Positions 35,827 to 45,397 of a DNA stretch of 64,000 bases are shown here, one piece after another. The translations under genes were made by a program, and so were the position numbers. The stretch is taken from assembly GCF_037975445.1 (NCBI RefSeq), contig NZ_CP150254.1, positions 928,001 to 992,000 on the forward strand, in the 5' to 3' direction. Every line of letters begins with the position of its first letter. The first letter of the stretch is position 1. This DNA comes from Peribacillus sp. FSL P2-0133. GTDB taxonomy: Bacteria > Bacillota > Bacilli > Bacillales > DSM-1321. The notes beneath the pieces are model-generated. The model was not told the origin of the DNA, made no database searches, and saw only the letters and a list, made by a program, of their open reading frames with translations.

Positions 35827-35946
35827 TTTCACTTGCTTTTACATTTCACGGAAGCGTTTATAATAAACAGTTATATTTTGCTTAGAGATTATGGTAAGGG
35901 ATATGTTAGTGGATCATTTTACAACCAAAGGCGTGAACCCGAAATA
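35822..35946 (+). repeat. Decayed duplicate of the kimA leader with half of a c-di-AMP riboswitch
   Basis: This stretch aligns along its length with 40450-40577, the region just before kimA. The first 33 bases (for example CATTTCACGGAAG versus CATTTCACGGGAG) differ at about five positions. The match continues through GCTTA, TTATGGT, GGG, then TTACAACCAAAGGCGTGAACC versus CTACAATCCAAGGGGTGAATCC of the ydaO riboswitch. The 3' half of the aptamer, its terminator and kimA are missing; the galU terminator follows instead. Same orientation as the intact copy, 4.63 kb away. Confidence 0.6.
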
Positions 35947-35972
35947 GCCCAATCACCTCTAGGTAATTGGGC
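35947..35972 (-). terminator. Probable terminator after galU
   Basis: GCCCAAT-c-ACCT / AGGT-a-ATTGGGC stem; on the minus strand followed by TATTTC, a weak T-run. Confidence 0.6.
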
Positions 35973-35990
35973 GGGGGTATATTAATTTCA

Positions 35991-36851
35991 TTAAGGGAAC
36001 AGCTGCCTTAAATATGTTATTAGCTGATCACGAAGTTCAGGTCGTTTCATGGCGAAATCTAATGAAGCTTGGAGGAAGCCGAATTTATCGCCGACGTCAT
36101 ATCGATTTCCTTCGATGATATACGAGTATAATGGTTCCTTTTCTAACAAAAGGTCTAAAGCTTCGGTAAGCTGGATCTCCCCCTTCCGATCGGGCTGTAC
36201 GGTTTCAAGGATTTCAAAAATCGCAGGTGATAAAATATATCGGCCAATAATCGCCTGTGTTGATGGTGCATCCTCCACTTTTGGCTTTTCCACCAAGTTT
36301 CTTACCAGAAATAAATCCTCATATCGTTCTTGGAAATTTACGATCCCATACTTGGAGACATCTGCAGGTGACACTTCCTTACATCCGATAATACTCGTAC
36401 GAACCTTGTTATACTGTTCCATTAACTGCTTCAAAGCTGGAACCTGGCTATCCACGATATCGTCCCCTAACAGGACGGCAAAAGGTTCGTCTCCGATAAA
36501 AGTTTTGGCACATAAAACCGCATGCCCCAGACCTAAAGGTTCCTTTTGTCTTACATAGTGGATATCCACCATGTTGGAAATGTTCTCCACGATGTTAAGC
36601 AGATCATTTTGACCTTTCATTTGCAGAAGCATTTCAAGTTCAATTGATTTATCGAAATGATCTTCAATGGCACGTTTGTTTTTACCCGTAACGATGATAA
36701 TATCTGTAATCCCTGATTGTACCGCTTCCTCGATAATATATTGAATGGTCGGCTTATCGACAATCGGCAGCATTTCCTTTGGTTGAGCTTTCGTGGCAGG
36801 TAAAAATCGTGTTCCTAAACCGGCTGCTGGAATCACCGCTTTCTTTATCAT
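35991..36851 (-). CDS. galU: UTP-glucose-1-phosphate uridylyltransferase (GtaB/GalU)
   Basis: 286 residues. The nucleotidyltransferase signature AAGLGTRFLPATKAQPKEML is at the N-terminus, then LLGDDIVDSQ, VEKPKVEDAP and RYDVGDKFGFLQA, the typical GalU end. It makes UDP-glucose for wall teichoic acid glucosylation, glycolipids and polysaccharides. AAAAAGGGGC precedes the ATG. It is divergent from the YkoS/YkoT/GtrA-like glycosylation genes, which probably use UDP-glucose or a lipid-linked form. B. subtilis has two such enzymes (GtaB, YngB); which is the ortholog is not clear. Confidence 0.93.
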   Translation of the reverse strand: MIKKAVIPAAGLGTRFLPATKAQPKEMLPIVDKPTIQYIIEEAVQSGITDIIIVTGKNKRAIEDHFDKSIELEMLLQMKGQNDLLNIVENISNMVDIHYVRQKEPLGLGHAVLCAKTFIGDEPFAVLLGDDIVDSQVPALKQLMEQYNKVRTSIIGCKEVSPADVSKYGIVNFQERYEDLFLVRNLVEKPKVEDAPSTQAIIGRYILSPAIFEILETVQPDRKGEIQLTEALDLLLEKEPLYSYIIEGNRYDVGDKFGFLQASLDFAMKRPELRDQLITYLRQLFP

Positions 36852-37022
36852 AGCCCAGCCCCTTTTTAAGGTTCTTTAATATGCTTTTTGTTCTACCCTT
36901 CATTTTATGTGGTCATTGGTTGACCTATTTCAAAATAGGTTAAAATAAATCCCTGAAATAGAATAGATTTACCTTTGAAGCAAATATTATGGATATATGA
37001 ATTTGGTCAAGAGGTGTATATT

Positions 37023-38693
37023 TTGCCAATTGAAAATCAAGAGAGAGTTCAAATCCTTTTTGCCTTACTCGTCATTTTTTTATATCTTTCTCCTTTATTC
37101 ATCCTTGGAGAAAATGCGCATATTCGCGTACATGATAATTTGGATTCCAACCTTGCCTGGTATAAAGTCCTTTCAGAAAGCGGTGAGTTATTCGGTGCAA
37201 TAGACGCCAAAGTTCCCCAGATTATGAATGGGCTGCCCCGAAATGCTTTTGGCAGTGAGTTCAGTATTATCGTGTGGCTTTATGCTCTTTTTCCGACAAT
37301 GGTTGCATATGCAATAAGCCAGGCGATAACAAGGTTTATTGCATTCTTTGGTATGTATATCCTATTAAAGAAACATTTGATTACAGGAAGCCGATCAGGC
37401 TGGATTAGGGTTGGAACATCCTTAGCCTTTGCCCTTACCCCATTTTGGCCATCGGGAATGCTCAGTACACTTGGGATGCCGCTTGCACTTTGGGCTTTTT
37501 TGAATATTCGCAGCAAGGACCATTCTTGGAAGAATTATTTGGTCCTTACACTTTTACCGCTTTATTCAAGCATCGTGCTTGGCTTTTTCTTTTTTCTTGT
37601 TGCAATGGGGTTTCTATGGCTAACGGATGTGATCAGGAGAAAAGGGTGGAATATAACGTTTCTTCTTTCAATCGTGTATATGACCGTCATTTTTGGAATG
37701 GTGGAGTATCGTTTGGTCGCTTCATTCATTTTTGATTCGGAGCCAAACAGCAGAGATGAATATTTTCACGCAAGGCTGCCCCTCGAGTGGGTCATTAAGC
37801 TTACATTCAAAAATTTCGTTCTTGGCCATACGCATGTCATGACTGTACATGCGCTTATCATCCTGCCGATTACCATCTTTGCCCTTTATATTATTCTGAC
37901 CAAAAAACTGTGGAGACAGGAAAAGGTATATGTTTTTTTATTTTGCTTGAATTTTATCCTCTCAGCATGGTACGCATTTTGGTTTTATAAAGGCTGGCTT
38001 CCTTTAACGGAAAGGTTTCACACTCTGGATACCTTTAATTTTGCAAGATTTCACTTTTTAAGGCCGATGGTAATTTATATGGGGTTTGCCCTCGCGGTAA
38101 AAATCATTTGGGAACACAGCGATTATGCTAAGAAAACCCTTTCTATTTTCATCGCCGTTCAAATTATTGTCTTAATGGGCTTCAATGAAGAAATCACTCA
38201 TAATAAAAAACCTTCTTTTAAAGAGTTCTATTCAGAAAGCCTTTTTCAGGAAATAAAAGATCATATTGACCTTCCGCAGGAAGAATATCGTGTTGCCAGC
38301 ATTGGGCTGCATCCCGCAATTGCTCAATTTAATGGATTTTACACGCTAGATAGCTATAACAATTTCTATCCGCTTACTTACAAACATCAATTTCGTCAAA
38401 TAATTGAAAACGAATTGGCTAAGAATAAAAACATCAGAATCTACTTTGATGAATGGGGAGGACGTTGTTACCTATTTACCGATGAGCTTGGGAAGCATTA
38501 TATGTTCAAGAAAAGCTCGAAGAAAGAGCTGGAAAATTTAGACCTTAATATGGATGCGTTTAAAGGATTAGGTGGCAAGTATATATTTTCTGCCCTACCA
38601 ATCAAGAACGCGAAGGAAAACGGATTGGTACTAGATAGGAGTTTCACGAAAAAAGGAAGCGTGTGGAAAATTTATTTATACAGAGTCATGTGA
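37023..38693 (+). CDS. ykoS: Polytopic membrane protein of the DUF6044/YkoS family, probable glycosyl transferase
   Basis: About 556 residues from a TTG at 37023, six bases after AAGAGGTG. At least ten membrane helices; the first luminal loop carries HIRVHDNLDSNLAWYK with acidic residues positioned as in GT-C glycosyltransferases, and the C-terminal ~150 residues are a soluble extracytoplasmic domain. It resembles B. subtilis YkoS, encoded beside a YkoT-like GT2. Together with the next two genes it makes a three-component cassette: GT2 charges a lipid carrier, GtrA flips it, and this protein transfers the sugar outside. Acceptor unknown (teichoic acid or another surface polymer). Confidence 0.75.
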   Translation: MPIENQERVQILFALLVIFLYLSPLFILGENAHIRVHDNLDSNLAWYKVLSESGELFGAIDAKVPQIMNGLPRNAFGSEFSIIVWLYALFPTMVAYAISQAITRFIAFFGMYILLKKHLITGSRSGWIRVGTSLAFALTPFWPSGMLSTLGMPLALWAFLNIRSKDHSWKNYLVLTLLPLYSSIVLGFFFFLVAMGFLWLTDVIRRKGWNITFLLSIVYMTVIFGMVEYRLVASFIFDSEPNSRDEYFHARLPLEWVIKLTFKNFVLGHTHVMTVHALIILPITIFALYIILTKKLWRQEKVYVFLFCLNFILSAWYAFWFYKGWLPLTERFHTLDTFNFARFHFLRPMVIYMGFALAVKIIWEHSDYAKKTLSIFIAVQIIVLMGFNEEITHNKKPSFKEFYSESLFQEIKDHIDLPQEEYRVASIGLHPAIAQFNGFYTLDSYNNFYPLTYKHQFRQIIENELAKNKNIRIYFDEWGGRCYLFTDELGKHYMFKKSSKKELENLDLNMDAFKGLGGKYIFSALPIKNAKENGLVLDRSFTKKGSVWKIYLYRVM

Positions 38694-38708
38694 AAAGGGG
38701 GGAATAGA

Positions 38709-39731
38709 GTGAATTCACCGATACTAACGATTGTTGTACCTTGTTATAACGAAGAAAGCGTATTGCAGGATACCATTACCCAACTTTGTGGATTGGTGAG
38801 GGGGTTAGTCGAAGAAAACGTTGTTTCTGGTCAAAGTAAAATTCTACTGGTTGATGATGGAAGTAAAGATCAAACATGGAAGATCATTTATAAGGAAACG
38901 ATTAATAATGAACTTGTTCGTGGGCTAAAGCTTTCCCGGAATGCAGGACATCAAAATGCACTTCTGGCAGGATTGTTTACAGCCAAAGAAGCCTCGGATT
39001 GTGTGATTTCCATTGATGCAGATTTACAGGATGATATTCAAGTCATCCCTGAATTCATTCGAAAATTCAATGAAGGGTGTGAAATTGTATACGGTGTCCG
39101 CCAGAAAAGGGATCTTGATTCATTTTTTAAACGAACATCTGCAACTGGTTTTTATAAAATGATGAACAAGATGGGGGTTAACCTTGTCTATAATCATGCC
39201 GATTTCCGGCTAATGAGTAAGAGGGCGATCGCGGAGTTGGAACGATTTGATGAAACGAATCTTTTTTTACGGGGGATCGTACCGCTCATTGGGTTTAAGA
39301 CGGACTCTGTTTATTATGACCGAAAAGAAAGATTGGCTGGGGAAACGAAATATCCATTTAAGAAGATGGTTGCTTTTGCGCTTGATGGCATTACTTCTTT
39401 TTCAGTTACACCGATTCGGCTTGTATTATGGCTAGGATGTCTTTCCTTTTTCATTAGCTTACTCTTTGGGTCTTACTTTTTATGGTTAAAGTTTTATGGG
39501 CAGACCGAAACTGGATGGACCTCATTAATCACCTCCATATGGTTGATCGGTGGACTACAGTTGATTGCTGTCGGCTTGATTGGGGAATATATCGGTAAAA
39601 TCTATAATGAATCCAAACGCCGGCCTAAATATATAGTTGATCTGGATCTATTTAATCCGCTCGATTTAAAAAAACGGGAGCAACTAGACAATGAACGGAA
39701 CAGTATTGAAAAACTATCTAAAACACACTAA
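38709..39731 (+). CDS. ykoT: GtrB/YkoT-type glycosyltransferase, family 2
   Basis: 340 residues, GTG start with AAAGGGGGG upstream. GT-A fold with VVPCYNEESVLQDT, nucleotide-binding DDGSKDQT, DADLQDD as the metal-binding DxD, and two C-terminal membrane helices around 230-300. This is the dolichol-phosphate-glucose synthase-like class (GtrB, CsbB, YkoT, YfhO partners) that transfers glucose or GlcNAc from UDP-sugar to undecaprenyl phosphate. It follows the YkoS-like gene by 15 bases and overlaps the GtrA gene by 41 bases, so they are translated together. Confidence 0.92.
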   Translation: MNSPILTIVVPCYNEESVLQDTITQLCGLVRGLVEENVVSGQSKILLVDDGSKDQTWKIIYKETINNELVRGLKLSRNAGHQNALLAGLFTAKEASDCVISIDADLQDDIQVIPEFIRKFNEGCEIVYGVRQKRDLDSFFKRTSATGFYKMMNKMGVNLVYNHADFRLMSKRAIAELERFDETNLFLRGIVPLIGFKTDSVYYDRKERLAGETKYPFKKMVAFALDGITSFSVTPIRLVLWLGCLSFFISLLFGSYFLWLKFYGQTETGWTSLITSIWLIGGLQLIAVGLIGEYIGKIYNESKRRPKYIVDLDLFNPLDLKKREQLDNERNSIEKLSKTH

Positions 39732-40146
39732 CTCCTTTATCCGCTTTTTATTGGTTGGGATAGTCAATACAGCGCTTGGACTTTCCATCATGCTTTTTCT
39801 CATGAATGTTCTTGAATTCTCTTACTGGGTCTCCACCTTTATCGGTAATGGTACGGGAGCTGTAACGAGTTTTCTTTTGAACAGAACTTTTACTTTTAAA
39901 AGCGATATAGAATGGCGGAGAGGAGTTGCACGTTTCTTTTGCGTCATCCTGATTTGTTATTCCGCCGCATATTCTTTAGGCCAAGCTATTGCAGAATCAA
40001 TGGAAGGATCCGTTCATTTACCCATACAACAAAATGTGGCTGTGCTGATAGGAGCAATTTTTTACACAGTTCTTAACTATATTGGCCAGAAATATTTTGT
40101 CTTTAAAAAAAGCAATTTGAGACCAATTCAAGAAGGAAGGAACTAA
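39691..40146 (+). CDS. GtrA-family membrane protein, putative lipid-linked sugar flippase
   Basis: 151 residues, four membrane helices, with the family segment RFLLVGIVNTALGLSIMLFL near residue 18 and NYIGQKYFVFK at the end. The start lies 41 bases inside the upstream glycosyltransferase gene, giving strong coupling. GtrA proteins are thought to flip undecaprenyl-phosphate-linked sugars to the outer face. This completes the cassette with the GT2 and the GT-C-like protein. Confidence 0.9.
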   Translation: MNGTVLKNYLKHTNSFIRFLLVGIVNTALGLSIMLFLMNVLEFSYWVSTFIGNGTGAVTSFLLNRTFTFKSDIEWRRGVARFFCVILICYSAAYSLGQAIAESMEGSVHLPIQQNVAVLIGAIFYTVLNYIGQKYFVFKKSNLRPIQEGRN

Positions 40147-40449
40147 TTAGGGTGGATCAGTGGGATAATGCCCCCGGTTGTACGAATAAAGGGGAATCGA
40201 AAAGCGAAAATCAATGCAAGTTTAATGATTCAAGCTGGGGGCAGATTGTTACTATTCGTCCTTCACGATCTCCATGTGGCGATCATTTTTTCCTTTTTCT
40301 GACCATCTTTTGTTCATTGACTCCTTGATTTTTTTCTTTTTAGACGTTTACTTACCTTCTTTCCTCCCTTCGAACCATGTGTTTGCATGACTTATGTTAT
40401 ATACGTCAAGAACAAAACTACACCTACAAAGATTATTCTATTAATGTGC
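40147..40449. other. Intergenic stretch between gtrA and the kimA leader
   Basis: No convincing gene. TGCCCCC (40168-) and GGGGGCA (40237-) form a distant inverted repeat. On the minus strand two tiny overlapping frames (40314-40388, basic; 40231-40317) are visible but not supported. Part of 40387-40449 aligns weakly with the 5' end of the broken gene at 35826, so this side too may carry a relic of the same divergent gene. Confidence 0.45.
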
Positions 40450-40509
40450 AAAATTTTCATTTACTTTTTCATTTCACGGGAGTATGATAATCAACAGTTT
40501 CATATTTCT

Positions 40510-40636
40510 AAATCGCTTAAACCTTATGGTGCGGGGGACCCGTTATTGGGATTGTTACTACAATCCAAGGGGTGAATCCTTTCAAGGTAGGGCTACTCTT
40601 AGGTCCGAATCCGACAGCTAACCTCGTAAGCGTTAT
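40510..40636 (+). promoter_or_regulatory. Cyclic di-AMP riboswitch (ydaO-yuaA class) in the kimA leader
   Basis: The conserved blocks are readable: CGCTTAA at 40514 pairing with GTAAGCG at 40626-40632 (P1), ATGGTGCGGGGGACCC, GGGGTGAATCC, AAGGTAGGGC, CCGAATCCGACAGCTAACCT. This order is diagnostic of the ydaO aptamer. High c-di-AMP favours the downstream terminator and shuts off kimA, lowering potassium uptake. Confidence 0.93.
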
Positions 40637-40675
40637 ATGAGAAGGAAGGTGGAGCTTGTTAGACAAAAAAATTAA

Positions 40676-40716
40676 TGTCTACAGGTCTATTTAGCTATGA
40701 CTTGTAGGCATTTTTC
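40676..40716 (+). terminator. Expression-platform terminator of the c-di-AMP riboswitch
   Basis: TGTCTACAGGTC / GACTTGTAGGCA stem followed by TTTTT, between the aptamer and the kimA start. Confidence 0.85.
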
Positions 40717-40786
40717 TATTTCGTCTTGTTTTTTGCTACAGCTGGGTAACATAAAATTATAAATTAAATATGGTGGTGAATTCTTG

Positions 40787-42613
40787 ATGTTATCTTCTAT
40801 AAAGAGGTTCTTGATTGGGAGACCTTTAAAATCAAATGCACTTGGTGAACAAAAGCTTAACAAAACAAAGGCTTTGGCGATTTTATCTTCTGATGCTTTG
40901 TCTTCGGTTGCTTATGGACCGGAGCAAATATTAATCGTCCTTATCACGGTCGGTGCTGCGGCATTCTGGTATTCCATCCCTATCGCGATTGGGGTATTGA
41001 TCCTGTTAACTGCTTTGATTTTGTCCTATAGACAAATAATTTTCGCTTATCCACATGGCGGGGGGGCCTATGTGGTTTCAAAAAACAATTTAGGTGTCAA
41101 TCCAGGGTTGATAGCTGGAGGATCCTTATTGGTGGATTATATATTAACTGTCGCTGTAAGTGTTTCTGCAGGTACGGATGCCATCACGTCCGCTTTTCCT
41201 GGCCTGCATTCATATAATGTCATCATAGCCATCATTTTCGTCATTCTGCTTACAATCCTGAACCTTCGGGGGGTTACGGAGTCGGCCTCTGTTTTGGCCT
41301 ATCCGGTGTACCTATTCGTTTTAGCATTGTTCATCTTGATTGGTGTCGGGATTTACAAGATTTTGACGGGTGGGGTTTCACCGGAATTGCACACGTCCAT
41401 CGGGACTCCGGTAGCGGGCATCAGTTTATTTATACTGCTAAGAGCATTCGCATCAGGAAGCTCCGCATTGACAGGAGTCGAAGCGATTTCCAATGCAATC
41501 CCGAACTTTAAAGATCCAGCCCCGAATAATGCTGCGAAAACTTTAATAGCCATGGGTTCCTTACTAGCAGTATTATTTTCGGGAATCGTATACTTGGCCT
41601 ATTATTTAAGCATTGTTCCAAGCGCGGAGGTAACGGTCGTCTCCCAGATTGCTGAAGAGATCTTTGGACGGAATTTCATGTATTTCTTCATTCAAGGTAC
41701 GACTGCATTGATCTTGATACTGGCAGCCAATACTGGCTATTCGGCTTTCCCTCTGCTTGCGGTAAATCTTGCGAAGGATAAATTCATTCCACGGGCGTTT
41801 ACGATAAGAGGGGACCGATTGGGGTATTCTAATGGAATTATCATACTGGGACTTGCATCGATCATCTTAATAGTCGCATTTGAAGGACATACAGAAAATC
41901 TCATTCCGCTTTATGCGGTAGGGGTATTCATTCCATTTACGTTGTCCCAGACCGGGATGATTGTTAAATGGATTCGCGAAAAGCCAAAAGGCTGGATGAT
42001 GAAATTAACCATTAATTCAATTGGTGCCATGATTAGCTTTATCGTCACGATGATATTCTTTTTAACCAAATTTACTCAGGTTTGGCCTGTTTTGATTTTT
42101 TTACCTATCATCATTTTAATTTTTCATCGAATTAGAAAGCATTATGAAGCAGTTGGTGACCAACTAAGGATTACAACATGTGAGCCGATCTTACCAATTG
42201 AAGGAAATATCATCATTGTACCCGTGGCGGGTATAACTCACGTGGTTGAGAACTCTTTAAATTATGCAAAATCTCTATCAGCAAATCAGGTTATTGCCGT
42301 ATATGTTGCTTTTGAAAGAGAAGATGAAAAGAAATTCGTGGAAAAATGGAAAAAATGGCAACCAGATGTAAGACTCGTTACACTGAATTCTTATTACAGA
42401 AGTATCATTCAGCCACTAACTAAATTTGTGGATACGGTTGAACATAAGGCTAGTGAAGCCAATTATAAAGTTACGGTGATTATCCCCCAATTCATTCCAA
42501 AGAAGGGCTGGCACAATATACTTCATAACCAATCAAGTTTACTGATTCGCGCCTACTTACTTTATAGAAGAAATGTGGTTGTTACGACTGTGCCATATCA
42601 TTTGAAGAAGTAA
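40787..42613 (+). CDS. kimA: KimA, high-affinity potassium transporter (YdaO)
   Basis: 608 residues from ATG 40787 (a TTG three bases upstream in frame is an alternative; GGTGGTG precedes both). Twelve membrane helices of APC fold (residues ~25-450), with the motif ILSSDALSSVAYGPEQ near the N-terminus, and a C-terminal cytosolic UspA-like domain (~460-608). It is a K+/H+ symporter; in B. subtilis its synthesis and activity are both lowered by c-di-AMP. The ydaO riboswitch in its leader makes the identification very secure. Monocistronic with its own terminator. Confidence 0.95.
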   Translation: MLSSIKRFLIGRPLKSNALGEQKLNKTKALAILSSDALSSVAYGPEQILIVLITVGAAAFWYSIPIAIGVLILLTALILSYRQIIFAYPHGGGAYVVSKNNLGVNPGLIAGGSLLVDYILTVAVSVSAGTDAITSAFPGLHSYNVIIAIIFVILLTILNLRGVTESASVLAYPVYLFVLALFILIGVGIYKILTGGVSPELHTSIGTPVAGISLFILLRAFASGSSALTGVEAISNAIPNFKDPAPNNAAKTLIAMGSLLAVLFSGIVYLAYYLSIVPSAEVTVVSQIAEEIFGRNFMYFFIQGTTALILILAANTGYSAFPLLAVNLAKDKFIPRAFTIRGDRLGYSNGIIILGLASIILIVAFEGHTENLIPLYAVGVFIPFTLSQTGMIVKWIREKPKGWMMKLTINSIGAMISFIVTMIFFLTKFTQVWPVLIFLPIIILIFHRIRKHYEAVGDQLRITTCEPILPIEGNIIIVPVAGITHVVENSLNYAKSLSANQVIAVYVAFEREDEKKFVEKWKKWQPDVRLVTLNSYYRSIIQPLTKFVDTVEHKASEANYKVTVIIPQFIPKKGWHNILHNQSSLLIRAYLLYRRNVVVTTVPYHLKK

Positions 42614-42633
42614 GTTTCATTATCTAAGAAAAG

Positions 42634-42663
42634 AAGCAAACCTACATAAGGTTTGCTTTTTTT
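42634..42663 (+). terminator. Terminator after kimA
   Basis: AAGCAAACC, seven-base loop, GGTTTGCTT followed by TTTTT. Confidence 0.9.
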
Positions 42664-42732
42664 ATAATCTTTTTAAAAAAGACAGCAGTAACTTACGCTG
42701 CCGATATTTGAGTATGAACATTCATTACCAAC

Positions 42733-42948
42733 TCATAAATTCACAGTAACTATGAGGCCCGTACAATAAAAAGGATTTGCAGTAAGATGTGGGGATACTT
42801 CCTCTTTTAAAGCTTTAATTAATGTTAATATAAAACTTTCTCCATCATCATTATCCGTACGACGGCTGTTTAGGAAAGTGATTATTTCAAAGTCGCTGAT
42901 GATTCGGAAATGGACATGCAACATCATCAACATGGTGGCTAGCATCAA
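42733..42948 (-). CDS. Doubtful 71-residue frame, possibly a gene remnant
   Basis: The second half (DGESFILTLIKALKEEVSPH) looks like a true amphipathic helix, while the first residues (MMLATMLMML) look like read-through of non-coding DNA. No ribosome site is visible, and a terminator lies immediately upstream. It may be the tail of a deleted gene. No family recognised. Confidence 0.25.
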   Translation of the reverse strand: MMLATMLMMLHVHFRIISDFEIITFLNSRRTDNDDGESFILTLIKALKEEVSPHLTANPFYCTGLIVTVNL

Positions 42949-42959
42949 TCAGTATCATT

Positions 42960-42987
42960 AAAAAGGGCTGCGTCTGCAGCCCTTTTT
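42960..42987. terminator. Bidirectional terminator-like hairpin
   Basis: AAAAGGGCTGC / GCAGCCCTTTTT, four-base loop. Confidence 0.82.
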
Positions 42988-43116
42988 GTGTTGAACACTA
43001 CTTTAGGGGAAACACTTCATAAAATTACCAAGGGTCAATTCAAATAATGCGAACATATTAAGAAGACAAAATGAAATTTACTGCTTAGTTTGAACTTACA
43101 TATATGGGGGTTGTAA

Positions 43117-43971
43117 ATGGATATATTATTAGCTCTCTTGCCGGCATTATTCTGGGGAAGCATCGTTTTATTTAATGTGAAACTCGGGGGTGGACCCTAT
43201 AGTCAAACACTAGGTACAACGATTGGCGCCTTGATTTTTTCAATTGGTGTTTATATTTTCGCAGATATTAAATTGTCACTCCTGGTGTTTGGAGTCGGAG
43301 TCGTATCTGGATTGTTTTGGGCTGTTGGACAAGCTAATCAGCTTAAGAGCATTGATTTAATGGGAGTTTCCAAAACCATGCCAATATCAACAGGATTGCA
43401 GCTCATTTCAACCACCTTATTCGGGGTCATAGTTTTTAATGAATGGTCTACAATGAAAGCGATTATTTTAGGCGTTTTGGCTTTAGTCTTCATTATTATA
43501 GGAATCGTCTTGACCTCCTTGGAAGATAAAGAATCGAAAGAGGGCAAGTCGGGAAACTTGAAGAAAGGAATTGTTATTCTCCTCATCTCGACATTCGGTT
43601 ATTTGGTTTATGTGGTCGTAGCCCGTCTTTTTGACGTTGACGGGTGGTCAGCGTTGTTCCCTCAAGCGATAGGTATGGTGATAGGCGGTCTGTTATTGAC
43701 TTTTAAACATAAACCGTTTAACAAATATACGATTCGCAATATCATTCCGGGATTGATATGGGCTGCAGGGAACATGTTTTTATTCATATCCCAGCCCCGT
43801 GTGGGAGTGGCTACTAGTTTTTCCCTTTCGCAAATGGGCATAGTCATCTCAACTATTGGCGGGATCATCATTTTACGTGAAAAGAAAACGAAGCGCCAAC
43901 TAATTGGAATTGTAATTGGAATAATCTTGATCATCATAGCTGGGATTATGCTCGGGTTGGCAAAAAGTTAA
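43117..43971 (+). CDS. glcU: Glucose uptake protein GlcU
   Basis: 284 residues, ten membrane helices in two five-helix halves (DMT superfamily, sugar-uptake family GRP/RhaT-like). Sequence from MDILLALLPALFWGSIVLFN through the PRVGVATSFSLSQ segment fits GlcU of Bacillus. GGGGG upstream of the ATG. It brings in non-phosphorylated glucose for the dehydrogenase encoded 15 bases downstream. In B. subtilis the glcU-gdh operon is made in the forespore under sigma-G and acts in glucose-triggered germination; a sigma-G promoter could not be assigned by eye here. Confidence 0.93.
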   Translation: MDILLALLPALFWGSIVLFNVKLGGGPYSQTLGTTIGALIFSIGVYIFADIKLSLLVFGVGVVSGLFWAVGQANQLKSIDLMGVSKTMPISTGLQLISTTLFGVIVFNEWSTMKAIILGVLALVFIIIGIVLTSLEDKESKEGKSGNLKKGIVILLISTFGYLVYVVVARLFDVDGWSALFPQAIGMVIGGLLLTFKHKPFNKYTIRNIIPGLIWAAGNMFLFISQPRVGVATSFSLSQMGIVISTIGGIIILREKKTKRQLIGIVIGIILIIIAGIMLGLAKS

Positions 43972-43986
43972 TTGGAGGGTGATTAA

Positions 43987-44772
<786 letters not shown>

Positions 44773-44800
44773 ATTTAGTTAAATTCCTCTTTTATGATGC

Positions 44801-44842
44801 AACAAGAATCCCAGCAGGATCATTCCTGCTGGGATTCTTGTT
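44801..44842. terminator. Bidirectional terminator between gdh and the FMN reductase gene
   Basis: Perfect 19-bp stem AACAAGAATCCCAGCAGGA and complement, serving both converging genes. A smaller hairpin AGAGGA..AATTT / AAATTCCTCTTTT lies at 44764-44793, closer to gdh. Confidence 0.92.
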
Positions 44843-44851
44843 AAAAAAGCA

Positions 44852-45397
44852 TTAACGAGTGTGATGATTATACCAGCTAATGAAGTTATCGACGACCGCA
44901 TCGATAAACTGGACAGTCGACTCATGTGTAAGCCTGCCTTCGTTATCGATTTTGTCATGCACTGCACCAACATATACTTCATTTCCGGGAAGGAGCGGGG
45001 AGGAGATGCCTAATGCGAATAGGATCTCACGCAAATGCAATTGAGCTTTAACCGTTCCTAATTGCCCCATTGACGCACCCATGATCCATGAAGGTTTGCC
45101 GATCAAGACTTTATCGACACGTGATAACCAATCGATTGCATTGCCCAATACGCCTGGAATCGTACCATTGTATTCAGGTGTTACCCACAAGACTGCATCT
45201 GCTTCGGCCACTTTGCTTTTAAATTCTTTTACAACTAATGGAGGGTCATTTTCAATATCTTGATCATAAAAAGGTAAATCCCGAATGTTCAAGATTTCGA
45301 GATCAAACCGATCTTGATATCTAGTTTGAATATATTTTGCTAGCTTAAGGTTGTAGGACTCTTTACGAATACTTCCCACTATTGCAACAACTTTCAT
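44852..45397 (-). CDS. NADPH-dependent FMN reductase / azoreductase-like flavoprotein
   Basis: 181 residues from ATG 45397, preceded by GGAGG; upstream in-frame ATG codons (45448, 45433) have no site. Flavodoxin-like fold: IVGSIRKESYN phosphate loop, TPEYNGTIPGVLGNAIDWLSR (FMN-contact and dimer region), GASMGQLGTVKAQ. Resembles YhdA/YieF-type quinone and azo-dye reductases. Monocistronic, converging with gdh. Confidence 0.9.
   Translation of the reverse strand: MKVVAIVGSIRKESYNLKLAKYIQTRYQDRFDLEILNIRDLPFYDQDIENDPPLVVKEFKSKVAEADAVLWVTPEYNGTIPGVLGNAIDWLSRVDKVLIGKPSWIMGASMGQLGTVKAQLHLREILFALGISSPLLPGNEVYVGAVHDKIDNEGRLTHESTVQFIDAVVDNFISWYNHHTR

Noticed and set aside
40231..40575. Minus-strand tiny frames (24 and 28 residues, overlapping ATGA) and plus-strand 62-residue frame at 40387
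   Set aside because: No adequate ribosome sites; the plus-strand frame runs into the riboswitch. The minus-strand pair is basic and coupled but too short to support.
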